A DNA stretch of 64,000 nucleotides from Dyella sp. BiH032 (GCF_031954525.1 NZ_CP134867.1:4154001-4218000); one strand, 5' to 3'. Positions 48,044 to 57,608 are shown, counted from the stretch's first letter. The notes: a model not told the origin generated them from the letters alone. Numbers and translations are program-made.

Positions 48044-50194
48044 TCAGCGCAGATGGGCGAAGCCGGGCAGGCCCCTCTGCGCATCGCCGCGCGCGATCAC
48101 GCCGGACCCGGCACCCATCCCGGCCAGCCATTGCGTGAGCTGGCCGGCGCCGGCGTAGGCGGAGATAAGCGCGCCATAAGCATCGAACCGGCTGCCGATC
48201 TCGCCGATGCGATCGGAATACAGGCTCGTCTCCGACGACAGCACGTCCAGCAAGCTGCGCCTGCCCAGGTGATACCACTGCTGGAAGAATGCGTCTCTGA
48301 CCGCCTCGGCCTCCTTGATGAGGGTGCGATAACCATCCGCGCGCGTCAGCGCGTCTTTGGCGGTCTGCACGGCGCTGCGAATCTGGTACTCGTAATCACG
48401 CTCAAGCACTTCGACGGCATGCCGGCTGGCTTCCGCACGAGCCAGGGCCGCACGATGCTGCGATGCATTCGCTCCGCCGTTGAAGAGCGTCCAGCTCAGC
48501 ACCAGGGACGTGGCCCAGGGCTGATGATTGCCGCGCGCATCGTTGAAGGCACTCTTGTTGATCACCCAATCGACGCGCGGCTTGGCCGAGGCCTTGACCG
48601 CGCCCGCATAAGTCTCGGCAGCTTCAGCCGTCGCCTTCGCCTGCTGGATCGCCGGGTTGTCGCGATAACCGGCCAGCAGGCTGTCCAGGTCCGCTTGGCT
48701 CAGCGACCACTGGTCGCCCGGCGGCAGGTCCTTTCCGTCGTCGCCGGTCAGGATGCGCAGGCGAATCTCCAGCTCCCTGACCTGCGCTGCATAGCCATCG
48801 CGGTCGGCGGTGGCTTCCAGCAGGCGCGCCTTGGCCTCGCTCCATTCGCTCCGGCGACCGCGGTCCACCTCCACGATCTGCCCGAGCATATCGACCAAGG
48901 TCTGCATGCGGCGCACGTAATCGTCGCCGGCGACGGTCATTGCGCGGTACCGCACCAGCTCAAGCATCGTCGTGACCACGTTCTGCGCTAGTGCCTCACG
49001 GGCCGAGCGGTACCCCTGCTCCACGGCCTGGGCTTGCTGCCGATAGCTCTGCTGATTCTTGCGCCCAGCGCCCCAGTCGAAGACCGGTGTGGTGACGTTC
49101 AACGACAAGGAGCCCACGTTGCTGGCTGGATTGAATGCTGGATCACCGCCGAATGTGCGCGCATTGGTTTGGCCGGAGAGTCGCACCTGCGGCAGGCGCT
49201 GACCGCGTGCCGCGTCGGCATCCGAATCCGCCGCGCGTCGCTGCGCGTCGGCCTGCAGTAGATCCGGGCTGCGCGCGATGGCCGTCAGAACGGCGTCGTT
49301 GAGCCGCCGTCTCAGCGGAACGTCGGAGAGCGCCTCGCGCTCACGCCCGGTTTCAGCGACGGACACCATTTCCCATCGACGATCGCGGCGGACGGGAACG
49401 TCCACACGGCGGTTCCAGGAAGATGATGGTTCGACAGCAACGCGCCGCTCCGGCGACGCCTGTGCAGCAGTCACGCCGATCCGATGTTGGCGAAGCGCGG
49501 CGATCCTTTGTTCGCCAGGAGGCGCCGTGGACGACGATTCGTTCGAACGCGCCTCCTCCGGCTCCCTGACTGCCTCGCTCCGCGCGTCGTGCTTGATGTT
49601 ATGTGCATCAGCCGACGCCTCTTTCCTCGGCGGCGGTACTGCACGCTCGGTCTTAGGTTCTTGCCGCCGAAACGACGTCACGCCTTCGTCCCACGATGGA
49701 AGCTCGGTAGGCTTCCTCGACACTGTGTCGTTGCGCTTTGCATCGTCCGCCTTTTCGCCTAGAGCCATTACCGGCGGAGAGGCGGGCATCACTTCGCTTC
49801 GATACACCGGCGCTGGCGCTGGCGAAGATTTCCGCTGGTCGTGCTTTGTCGCTATCGGCTCGGCGGGGGCGGACTGTGCGGACGCGCTACCAGTCGAACC
49901 CACGCGCGTAGCAGACGTGCCATTTTGCGACGGTGCCGAGCGAGCAGAGAAATCGACGAACTCCTGCCGCCACGAATAGCCCTTTGCCGAGGGAAACCCG
50001 CCCGGCGCCGCAAGCGCTGGCGCCGCGAATGCCGACAAAGCCAAGGCCATGGATGCGGCCACAGGACGCCTGCTCAGCACGTCATATAGCGGGCGCCCAC
50101 CGGAATGGGACCCTGCAACGCACGCAGGCTCTGCCACACGCCGCTGGTCATGCAGAACCGATGGATTCCTTCGGTGGGTCATCTTGCTCGCCAT
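48044..50194 (-). CDS. TolC-family outer membrane channel protein with long N-terminal extension
   Basis: Up to 716 residues. The C-terminal ~430 residues are a two-repeat OEP/TolC domain (RRRLNDAVLTAIARSPDLLQ, FDWGAGRKNQQSYRQQA, LSWTLFNGGANASQHRAALA, LGRRSLLDVLSSETSLY). Before it lies about 200 residues of Ser/Pro/Arg/Glu-rich low complexity, absent from ordinary TolC. The signal-like stretch SRRPVAASMALALSAFAAPA starts near residue 41, so a GTG start at 50080 gives a cleaner signal peptide than the ATG listed. It is divergent from the Ig-repeat protein and probably exports it, or serves the nearby exporter. Confidence 0.85.
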   Translation of the reverse strand: MASKMTHRRNPSVLHDQRRVAEPACVAGSHSGGRPLYDVLSRRPVAASMALALSAFAAPALAAPGGFPSAKGYSWRQEFVDFSARSAPSQNGTSATRVGSTGSASAQSAPAEPIATKHDQRKSSPAPAPVYRSEVMPASPPVMALGEKADDAKRNDTVSRKPTELPSWDEGVTSFRRQEPKTERAVPPPRKEASADAHNIKHDARSEAVREPEEARSNESSSTAPPGEQRIAALRQHRIGVTAAQASPERRVAVEPSSSWNRRVDVPVRRDRRWEMVSVAETGREREALSDVPLRRRLNDAVLTAIARSPDLLQADAQRRAADSDADAARGQRLPQVRLSGQTNARTFGGDPAFNPASNVGSLSLNVTTPVFDWGAGRKNQQSYRQQAQAVEQGYRSAREALAQNVVTTMLELVRYRAMTVAGDDYVRRMQTLVDMLGQIVEVDRGRRSEWSEAKARLLEATADRDGYAAQVRELEIRLRILTGDDGKDLPPGDQWSLSQADLDSLLAGYRDNPAIQQAKATAEAAETYAGAVKASAKPRVDWVINKSAFNDARGNHQPWATSLVLSWTLFNGGANASQHRAALARAEASRHAVEVLERDYEYQIRSAVQTAKDALTRADGYRTLIKEAEAVRDAFFQQWYHLGRRSLLDVLSSETSLYSDRIGEIGSRFDAYGALISAYAGAGQLTQWLAGMGAGSGVIARGDAQRGLPGFAHLR

Positions 50195-51096
50195 TCACTG
50201 GTGGCGTCGCCCCGAGTTCAGTCAGCACCCTGTAGCAGCCGCGTCGGCAGCTGGCGGCCCTCCATTCGAGACATGCCGTCGTCTCGGCGAAAGCGCTCAT
50301 CAATGGTGGAAGGGTGCGCGGGCGACCGGATGCATGCGTGGGACTACGCACGCGGTCTGGTGATCGCTTCGCCTCCGCTTGGGCGAATGATCACTTTGAC
50401 TATGACAATTCTTGTTCGAAAGAGCCATCGGCGAACTCCGAAGCTCCGCCACTCATAGGTGCTGATGCATTGAATTAAAACTCCTTCTATAAGCACAGCG
50501 ATTTCCTAGTCGGCTATCACGAATAAGAAGGCCAACAGGCGCGACGTCACCGAAGCGCAAAGCGGCGATTCGCCGCGCGACGCGACCGAATCTTTCGAAG
50601 TTCTCGACTAGCGCAAGGCAAATGCGGCTCACAGAATGCGCTTCCAGCGCTTCGCCCATAGCCCTGCGGGGCTTCGAACATTCGCTACGAGATCCATGCT
50701 TCGAGCAACAGCCTGCGATTTATCGCAATGCATGCTCGCCGTGCTTGACGCCGAATCCGTAAGCGAGCACTCGCCTTTCGCACGTCACCGATGGTGCACA
50801 CACGGCATCCGTCGGTGAAACAAACTCGATCTTTCGTTTCGTGAAAATACGAAGCCAAACATGCGTAACCGCCCAGGTTCGCGAAGCGAAAACCGAGCCG
50901 CGACGTATACGTGAGACACGTAAACGGCGCATGCACGCTCGTTCGCGTGGCCGCCTTGCGTCCACGACGACAGGGCATCGATGCAGGACGGAGCTCCCCG
51001 CTTCTCTTCTGTTTGACCACCGCGGCATCGCTCACCCCATTGCCGCAACCCAGCCAGGCCATGCGCAGGCATGCCACGCAACAAGGATCCAATTGC
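50195..51096. other. Long divergent intergenic region before the Ig-repeat gene
   Basis: About 900 bases separate the TolC-family gene from the Ig-repeat gene. Several short frames exist on both strands without recognisable protein character. The part around 50390-50620 is clearly richer in A/T than the window and holds promoter-like hexamers (TTGACT near 50396, TATAAG near 50488) at imperfect spacings. It probably contains the regulated promoters of both genes. Confidence 0.5.
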
Positions 51097-54000
51097 ATGC
51101 GAGACCAAAGCGACTCGTTCCGAACCGAAGTCCGTGACTTCAGTCAGAACCTCACCCTGTCCGACCAAGGCAGCCGCAACGGCGCCTTCCCTTTTATCAC
51201 TGAAGTCTTCGACAACGCCGGACAGCAGCAGGGCGCCCTTGATAGTGGCGACATCACCGATGCGCGCCAGCCCGTCATCTCCGGCAGAGGCATTGCAGGT
51301 ACCGTCATTGTGATTGACATCAGGCCCGGCAGTGGCCTCCAGTTCGTTACCGTCGATCGGGACGGCAACTGGACGTATACGCCGAACACGCCGCTTGCGG
51401 ATGGCACGCACCTGATCTCCGTTTATCAGCAGGGCGCGCCTGGCATCCGCGACACCTTCATCCTCAATGTCAATCAGGAGGGGTTTTCCCGGCCGGTGGT
51501 GAACGGAGCCTTCGATGATGCAGGCGATGTCACGGGGCTGCTGCCCAGCGGATCGAGCACGGACGATCGCCGTCCGACCTTCACAGGTTCGGGCGCTACA
51601 CCGAATGGCGTGTTGCGCGCAGGCTTCGGCCCCCATGTGTTCGAGATCCGGGCGGATGCAGATGGCCATTGGAGCTGGACACCGCCGATCGACATGACGG
51701 ACGGCGTGCATTTCGTGACCTTCCGGGATCTCAGCAGCGGCACGTTCAGCGATGTCTTCACACTCACTGTTGGGGCTGTAACGCCGGCACCCGTGACGCC
51801 GACCATCGATCTTGCGTTCGACAATGCCGGCGCATCGCAGGGTGGCATTGCCAATGGATCTTCCACCGACGACACGCGCCCGACGCTGCGCGGCAGCGCC
51901 GCACCGAACGAGCAGGTGTCCATCTATGACAATGGCTTTCTCGTCGCCACCGTCATGACGGACCGCTTCGGTCAGTGGAGCTGGGAAAGCGCCATCGACC
52001 TCGCCGCAGGCCCCCACAACTTCCAGGTGCGTTCGGGCGATCAGGCCAGCAATACCTTCACTCTGAATCTGGAACCGGCCGCGCCGGAAGCTCCAGCGAT
52101 CCAGTCGGCGTTCGACAATGTCGGCCCCGAGCAAGGCGGCCTTTTCAGCGGCGCCGTTACCGACGACATGCGCCCGACCCTGCGCGGCAGCGCTGCACCG
52201 AATACGCAGGTGTCGATCTATGACAATGGCGTCCTCATCGCGACCGTCACCGCGGATCAAAACGGGCGGTGGAACTGGGAAAGCCCCACTGACCTCGCCG
52301 AAGGCTCCCACAGCTTCCAGGTGCGTGCCGGCGATCAGACCAGCGATAGCTTTGTCCTGATTCTTGAGCCGGCGCAGGCTCAGCCCGTGACGCCAGTCAT
52401 CCATTCAGTGCTCGACAACGTCGGCGATTCGATCGGCGCCCTTGCCTACGGCTCGACCACCGACGACATGCGTCCGACGCTGCGCGGTACCGCTGCGCCC
52501 TACGCAGTAGTGTCCATTTATGACAACGGTGTTCTTGTCGCGACGGTCAAGGCGGACTACTACGGGCAATGGCAGTGGGAAAGCCCCACCGACCTGGCCG
52601 CCGGCCCCCATAGCTTCCAGGTAAGCGCGGGCGACCAGACCAGCCAGGCGTTCGCGCTGACGCTGCAGCCCGCCTCGCAGCCCCAACTGCCGAGCATTCT
52701 TTCGGCGCTCGACGACGTCGGCTCCGAACAGGGCGAGCTGTCCAACGGTGGCGTCACCGACGATGCCCGTCCGCGCCTCTCCGGTACCGGCGAGCCGGGC
52801 AGCTATGTGCACATCTACGACAATGGCCGCCTGCTCGGCTACACCATGGTCGATGCGCAGGGTCGCTGGACGTACACGCCGGATGGATTGGCGGATGGCG
52901 ACCACACCTTCACGGCCATCACGGCGAAGGGTTCCAGCGATGCGTTCACGTTGACCATCCAGGGTGGCGGCTACAGCGACAAGCCGATCTTCCAGTCGGT
53001 GATGGACAACGCCGGCAGCGCCCAGGGCGAACTGGCCAACAGCGACCGCACCGACGACACCACGCCGACGTTCTCCGGCTTGGCCAAGCCCGGTTCATGG
53101 GTCACCATTCGCGACGGCGGCATCATCATCGGCCAGGTGCAGGCTGGCGAGAACGGGCACTGGAGCTTCACCCCGCGTGCGGAACTGACGGCGGGCGAGC
53201 ACACGTTCCAGATTTCCAACGAGTACGGCCAGAGCTGGTTCCAGCTCACCATCGCTCCGCCAGTGGCGAGCATCGTGTCGGTTCTCGACGACGTCGGTAA
53301 TGAACAAGGCCAGCTGGCTAGCGGCGCCACCACGGATGACAACCGTCCGACGCTCACTGGCATGGGCGCCCCGAATGGCTACGTCTTCCTCTACGACCAC
53401 GGCCAATTGATGGCCCAGGTGTTCACGGACGCTCAGGGTCGCTGGACCTACACCCCCGACGCCCTCAGCGACGGCCAGCACGCGTTCACCGTGAAGAACC
53501 AGCACGGTTCCAGCGAGACGTTCTCCCTGAATGTCCAGGGCGGCGACAACGGCGGCGGCGTCGAAGATGCCCCGAAGATCGTTTCCGTGATCGACAACGT
53601 GGGACCAGAACAGGGGGAACTCGCCAACGGCGCTACCACTGACGACTACACGCCCACGCTGATCGGCACCACTCGGCCGGGAGCGCTCGTAGCCATCCAT
53701 GCCTATGGTTATCAAATTGCCGTCGTACGCGCTGACGAGCATGGCAACTGGACCTATACGCTGGAGAACGACTTCCCCGGCCAAGTGACCATTACCGCGT
53801 CCAACAGCTTTGGCGAAAGTTCGTTCGACATCGTCTTCGCAAACAAGGAAGGACACGCCGCCATTACGTCTGTCTTCGACAACACGGGCGCACAGCAAGG
53901 CGCGCTTGCCAATGGCACCACGACAGATGACAGCACGCCCACCTTGGTCGGCATGGCCAAACCCGGCGCGCCGGTGATCATCCGTGCTAATGGCCAGGTC

Positions 54001-55344
54001 ATCGGCCAGGCGTTCGTGGAAGCGGATGGCAGCTGGACCTTCACGCCTTCTGCCCTGCCCCCGGGCCATTACACCTTTACCGCCTCCAATCCCTTGGGAG
54101 AGACCTCGTTCCAGCTCACCATTGAAGCGGGCGAAACTCCGAAGCCGGCTGCGATCGATCAGATTTTCGACGACGCAGGCGCGGAACAAGGTGCGCTTGG
54201 CTTCGGTGCCACCACGGACGACGCACGCCCCACGCTTTCCGGCTCCGGAACGCCCTTCACCACTGTCACCATCTACGACAACGGCGCGGCCATCGGCCAG
54301 GCCTTCGTCGGCCAGGACGGTCGCTGGAGCTGGGAACCTGCTGCCGATCTGATCAACGGTCAGCACAACTTCCGGGTGGCTGCGCCCGGCGAGCTGCCCA
54401 GCGAGGCGTTCACGGTGAACGTGTTGGCCCAGGCGGCCGGTGATCGGCCGCAGATTGCCTTTGGCATCGACAATGCGGGCAATGAGGAGGGCCTGTTGTT
54501 CAATGGCGGCGTGACGGATGACCGGACTCCCGACTTGAGCGGCCAGGCGACGCCCGGTATCACGCTGACGATCTACCTCAACGGTGTTGCCATCGATACC
54601 GTGGGCGTCGACGGCGGCGGCAACTGGCGGTGGATCGTGACCTCGGACCTGCCGCCGGGCGACCACGTATTCACCGTGGCCGGTCCCAAAGGGGTGCACA
54701 GCGAGCCGTTCGAGCTGAAGATCCTGCCGCCGGCGCCGGAAGTGCTGAGCATGTACGACGACGTCGGTGCCCAGCAGGGCGAGTTCACCGACGGTTCGGC
54801 GGGCACGGTCACTGACGATGCCCGTCCGCGCTTCTCGGGTACCGGCGAGCCGGGCTCCACCATCTACATCTACGATGTCCACAACACGTCGGGCACCGGC
54901 GGCACGCTGCTGGGCAGCGTGGAAGTGGGGGCCGACGGCCGCTGGACGTTCACGCCGGACCAGGGCCTGCTGGATGGCATCCATCTGATCTCGTCGTCCT
55001 ACACGGCCGACGGCCAGAATCAGGGCACTCCGATCGCCATCCAGGTCGATACGACCGGCACGATTGCTCCACAGGCCCATGCCGACGCCGGCAACGAGTC
55101 GGCGCAAGGCGACATCGACGCGCTCTCGCTGGGCGACGTGCTGGCCGATGAAGGCCCGGCGTTGTTCAGTGCTCATGATGCGGCGGGAGAGGTCGTGACG
55201 GACATCGCCGCCCAGCTGGCGAACGTGGATATCGGTCTCGGCGACGTCACGTCCGCAGGTATCGACGGTCTGGCCGCGGCACACGCCACGGCGGCATCCG
55301 ACCTGCTGAGCCAGTGGGAGGTGGTCCACCCGACGGTGCATTGA
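51097..55344 (+). CDS. Large Ig-like repeat surface/secreted protein (probable type I secreted adhesin)
   Basis: A 1415-residue acidic protein. A 37-residue N-terminal segment without a signal peptide is followed by 13 tandem Ig-like domains of about 99 residues (residues 38-1326). Each domain opens with an FDN/DxGxxQG motif, then TTDDxxPTLxG, a VxIYDNG strand and GxWxWxP. A C-terminal tail of 89 residues (DIDALSLGDVLADEGPALF) may be a type I secretion signal. Such proteins act as biofilm or adhesion factors. AAGGA lies about 10 bases before the ATG. No RTX repeats are seen. The divergent TolC gene supports secretion, but no dedicated ABC/adaptor pair is adjacent. Confidence 0.85.
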   Translation: MRDQSDSFRTEVRDFSQNLTLSDQGSRNGAFPFITEVFDNAGQQQGALDSGDITDARQPVISGRGIAGTVIVIDIRPGSGLQFVTVDRDGNWTYTPNTPLADGTHLISVYQQGAPGIRDTFILNVNQEGFSRPVVNGAFDDAGDVTGLLPSGSSTDDRRPTFTGSGATPNGVLRAGFGPHVFEIRADADGHWSWTPPIDMTDGVHFVTFRDLSSGTFSDVFTLTVGAVTPAPVTPTIDLAFDNAGASQGGIANGSSTDDTRPTLRGSAAPNEQVSIYDNGFLVATVMTDRFGQWSWESAIDLAAGPHNFQVRSGDQASNTFTLNLEPAAPEAPAIQSAFDNVGPEQGGLFSGAVTDDMRPTLRGSAAPNTQVSIYDNGVLIATVTADQNGRWNWESPTDLAEGSHSFQVRAGDQTSDSFVLILEPAQAQPVTPVIHSVLDNVGDSIGALAYGSTTDDMRPTLRGTAAPYAVVSIYDNGVLVATVKADYYGQWQWESPTDLAAGPHSFQVSAGDQTSQAFALTLQPASQPQLPSILSALDDVGSEQGELSNGGVTDDARPRLSGTGEPGSYVHIYDNGRLLGYTMVDAQGRWTYTPDGLADGDHTFTAITAKGSSDAFTLTIQGGGYSDKPIFQSVMDNAGSAQGELANSDRTDDTTPTFSGLAKPGSWVTIRDGGIIIGQVQAGENGHWSFTPRAELTAGEHTFQISNEYGQSWFQLTIAPPVASIVSVLDDVGNEQGQLASGATTDDNRPTLTGMGAPNGYVFLYDHGQLMAQVFTDAQGRWTYTPDALSDGQHAFTVKNQHGSSETFSLNVQGGDNGGGVEDAPKIVSVIDNVGPEQGELANGATTDDYTPTLIGTTRPGALVAIHAYGYQIAVVRADEHGNWTYTLENDFPGQVTITASNSFGESSFDIVFANKEGHAAITSVFDNTGAQQGALANGTTTDDSTPTLVGMAKPGAPVIIRANGQVIGQAFVEADGSWTFTPSALPPGHYTFTASNPLGETSFQLTIEAGETPKPAAIDQIFDDAGAEQGALGFGATTDDARPTLSGSGTPFTTVTIYDNGAAIGQAFVGQDGRWSWEPAADLINGQHNFRVAAPGELPSEAFTVNVLAQAAGDRPQIAFGIDNAGNEEGLLFNGGVTDDRTPDLSGQATPGITLTIYLNGVAIDTVGVDGGGNWRWIVTSDLPPGDHVFTVAGPKGVHSEPFELKILPPAPEVLSMYDDVGAQQGEFTDGSAGTVTDDARPRFSGTGEPGSTIYIYDVHNTSGTGGTLLGSVEVGADGRWTFTPDQGLLDGIHLISSSYTADGQNQGTPIAIQVDTTGTIAPQAHADAGNESAQGDIDALSLGDVLADEGPALFSAHDAAGEVVTDIAAQLANVDIGLGDVTSAGIDGLAAAHATAASDLLSQWEVVHPTVH
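51208..55074 (+). repeat. Thirteen tandem Ig-like coding repeats (~297 bp units)
   Basis: The units encode about 99 residues each and share the TDD-x-x-P core. Units 3, 4 and 5 (about 51810-52680) are the most alike, with near-identical DNA around RPTLRGSAAPN and SIYDNG. Recent duplication or recombination there is likely. Unit 13 has an insertion (HNTSGTGG) and the outer units are the most divergent. Confidence 0.85.
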
Positions 55345-55358
55345 CATCCGTGCGGCAA

Positions 55359-55414
55359 GGCGCCGGCTCTGCCGGCGCTTTCACGGCCGACCCTCCGGGA
55401 TCGGCCGTTTTTTT
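55359..55414 (+). terminator. Double hairpin terminator of the Ig-repeat gene
   Basis: GCGCCGGC/GCCGGCGC at about 55360-55378 is followed by ACGGCCGA/TCGGCCGT (55383-55408, 10-base loop) with a run of seven T. It lies directly after the stop codon and before the convergent pgpA. Confidence 0.88.
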
Positions 55415-55435
55415 ATGGGCAGGAACCCATGGGGA

Positions 55436-55936
55436 TCAGCCGAACAGGGCGAGACCGCCCCACAACACCAGGGCCGCGAACAGACCGGCCACCGCGTCGT
55501 CCGCCATCACACCCAGCCCTCCTTTCCATCGCCGATCCAGCCATCCGATCGGCCAGGGCTTGGCCACGTCGAACAACCGGAACAGCGCGAAGCCCGCAAG
55601 AACCGCCCACCACGGCGCGAACAACGCCGGCACCAGGGCGATCCACTGACCGACGAACTCGTCCCAGACCAGACTGCGATGGTCGTCCACGCCCAGCGCG
55701 CGCCCGGCGATGCCGCAGGCCCATACGCCGAGCGCAAAGGCGAGGACAACGATGCCGATATACAGAGGCAGCGGCAGGTGGCGCAGCAGCAGCCAGGGCA
55801 GCAGCGCGGCCAGCGAACCGAAAGTGCCCTGCGCCTTCGGCGCGAGTCCGGAACCGAAGCCACAGGCGATCCAACCCGCGAGGGACGAAGTAAGCCGGCG
55901 GCGCTGCTCGGCGGTCAGGGTTTTCTTCTGAGTCAT
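55436..55936 (-). CDS. pgpA: Phosphatidylglycerophosphatase A
   Basis: A 166-residue inner-membrane phosphatase that makes phosphatidylglycerol from its phosphate. Landmarks are the N-terminal CGFGSGLAPKAQGTFGSLAA, the acidic active segment LVWDEFVGQWIAL, FDVAKPWPIGWLDRR, and MADDAVAGLFAALVLW. Four hydrophobic helices. The ATG overlaps the thiL stop, the common thiL-pgpA coupling. Confidence 0.94.
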   Translation of the reverse strand: MTQKKTLTAEQRRRLTSSLAGWIACGFGSGLAPKAQGTFGSLAALLPWLLLRHLPLPLYIGIVVLAFALGVWACGIAGRALGVDDHRSLVWDEFVGQWIALVPALFAPWWAVLAGFALFRLFDVAKPWPIGWLDRRWKGGLGVMADDAVAGLFAALVLWGGLALFG

Positions 55937-56916
55937 GCGGCGAAATGATCCCAGCCTTGGCGCATCGGTTCCAACCAGCGGCCGTCCTCGCCGCGCACGC
56001 GCACACCCTCGCCTTCGACGATGCGACCGATCCGCGTCGCTCCGCAACCCAGCCGTGCCAGATCGGCCTGCACCTCGGCGGCTCGCGAAGCAGGCACGGT
56101 GAAGCAGAGCTCGTAGTCGTCGCCTCCGCTCAATGCGAAGTCGCGTGCAGATGCTTCGTCGAACAACGCCAGCAGTGCCGGCGAACGCGGCAGCAGTGCG
56201 CTTTCGATTTCCGCGCCGACACCGCTGGCTTCGCACAAGTGGTTCAGGTCGGCGAGCAATCCGTCCGATACATCCAGGCATGCGCTGGCGCGGTCACGCA
56301 AAGCCAAGCCCGCCGCGATGCGCGGCGCGGGCCGATGCAGACGCTCCACCAGGTAGGCGCCCTGGGCGCCATGGCGATCCTCCTGCCCGCCGCGCTGCAG
56401 AAGATGCAGGCCCGCGGCCGCATCGCCCAGGGTGCCGGTGACCATGACCACGTCGCCCAGCTTGGCGCCAGCACGGCGCAAAGCCTTGCCCGGCGGCACG
56501 AATCCATGCACCGCCACGCTGATCACCAGCGGACCGCTCGTCGTATCCCCGCCCACCAGCGCCAGCCGGTGCGGTTGCGCGAGCTGTGCAAAGCCGTCTG
56601 CGAAATCGTCGATGAAGTGGCTCCGCTCTGCGGCCGATCCGTCGCGCGGCAAGGTCAAGGCCAGCAGCGCCCAGGCGGGCGTGGCACCCATCGCGGCGAG
56701 GTCGGAGAGATTCACGGCCAGCGATTTCCAGCCGAGATCCGCTGGCGCCGTGCCGCGCAGGAAGTGCACGCCTTCCACCATGGTGTCGATCGCCACCGCC
56801 AGCTCCTGCCCTTCGGGCACCGCCAGCAGCGCCGCGTCGTCGCCGATACCCAGGCGCACGTCGTCACGCCCCTGTGCGGTGCGCTCGCGAATGCGGTCGA
56901 TGAGGCGAAATTCCAT
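55933..56916 (-). CDS. thiL: Thiamine-monophosphate kinase
   Basis: A 327-residue ATP-dependent kinase forming thiamine diphosphate from the monophosphate. Start MEFRLIDRIRERTAQG. It has LGIGDDAALLAVPEG, the metal-binding IDTMVEGVHFL, NLSDLAAMGATPAWALLALT, VGGDTTSGPLVISVAVHG, ACLDVSDGLLADLNHLCEAS and SGGDDYELCFTVP. All catalytic Asp residues appear present. A reverse-oriented gene separates it from the nusB string, unlike the usual nusB-thiL order. Confidence 0.95.
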   Translation of the reverse strand: MEFRLIDRIRERTAQGRDDVRLGIGDDAALLAVPEGQELAVAIDTMVEGVHFLRGTAPADLGWKSLAVNLSDLAAMGATPAWALLALTLPRDGSAAERSHFIDDFADGFAQLAQPHRLALVGGDTTSGPLVISVAVHGFVPPGKALRRAGAKLGDVVMVTGTLGDAAAGLHLLQRGGQEDRHGAQGAYLVERLHRPAPRIAAGLALRDRASACLDVSDGLLADLNHLCEASGVGAEIESALLPRSPALLALFDEASARDFALSGGDDYELCFTVPASRAAEVQADLARLGCGATRIGRIVEGEGVRVRGEDGRWLEPMRQGWDHFAA

Positions 56917-57058
56917 AAGCGGCTCGAGAAGGTCGATAACGCCGGCAAGCAGACCACCCGCGTCCGCGCCGCGCAAGCGCTGCCCCTGCCGGTGGTCATG
57001 CAGGCGGGCCTGCGGTGCGTCGCTAGAATCCGGTAGACCTAGCTGCGGAGGCCCGCCC

Positions 57059-57535
57059 ATGCACGTCCGTCGATTCTCGCCGTTCCGTTCATTGCTTCCC
57101 GCCTGCGCCGCTCTGGCCGCGCTGGCGACCGCCCCGCTCCATGCCGCCACGCCGGAAGAAAAAGCCGTGCTCGCGCCCTTCCAGGCGCTGCTCGACGGCA
57201 TCGGCAAGCGCGACCACGAGATGATGCGCGCCGCCCTGCTTCCCGGCGGCATGATCACGCTCACTCGCCCCGAGAAGACGACCCAGCTGCATTTCGATGC
57301 CTTCATCGACCACGTGCCGACCAGCGGCACGCAGAAACTGGAAGAGCGCATCCACGACCCGCTGGTGAAGATCGACGACAACATCGCGATGATCTGGGCG
57401 CCGTACGAGTTCCTCATCGACGGCAAGGTGGATCATTGCGGCACCGACATCGCGCACCTGGTGAAGCGCGACGGGAAATGGCTGATCGCGGGCATCGCGG
57501 ACAATGGCCGGAAAGAGTGCGGAACAAGTAAATAG
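57059..57535 (+). CDS. Exported NTF2-like (SnoaL/DUF4440-type) protein
   Basis: A 158-residue protein with a signal peptide (SLLPACAALAALATAPLHAA). The mature part is an NTF2-like cone: VLAPFQALLDGIGKRDHEMM, then ITLTRPEK, IDDNIAMIWAPYEFLIDGKV and HLVKRDGKWLIAGIADNG. Such domains serve as scaffolds or small enzymes; no activity can be named. It lies on the opposite strand to its neighbours, splitting the nusB/thiL cluster. Confidence 0.82.
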   Translation: MHVRRFSPFRSLLPACAALAALATAPLHAATPEEKAVLAPFQALLDGIGKRDHEMMRAALLPGGMITLTRPEKTTQLHFDAFIDHVPTSGTQKLEERIHDPLVKIDDNIAMIWAPYEFLIDGKVDHCGTDIAHLVKRDGKWLIAGIADNGRKECGTSK

Positions 57536-57608
57536 CACTGCGTTCCCGGCGCGCCATCATCGGCCCGCCGGCCTTTTCCCGCTGGAAGAGTGTTCCACGA
57601 TAACTTCA

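Noticed and set aside
51208..55074. Regular repeats considered as a CRISPR array or tandem noncoding repeat
   Set aside because: Units are about 297 bases, lie in one open frame and encode an Ig-like fold; there are no short identical repeats with unique spacers.
50785..55347. Two long minus-strand frames (539 and 750 codons) opposite the Ig-repeat gene
   Set aside because: They mirror the repeat structure of the plus-strand gene and have no recognisable protein motifs. The plus strand has a ribosome site, domain periodicity and a terminator.
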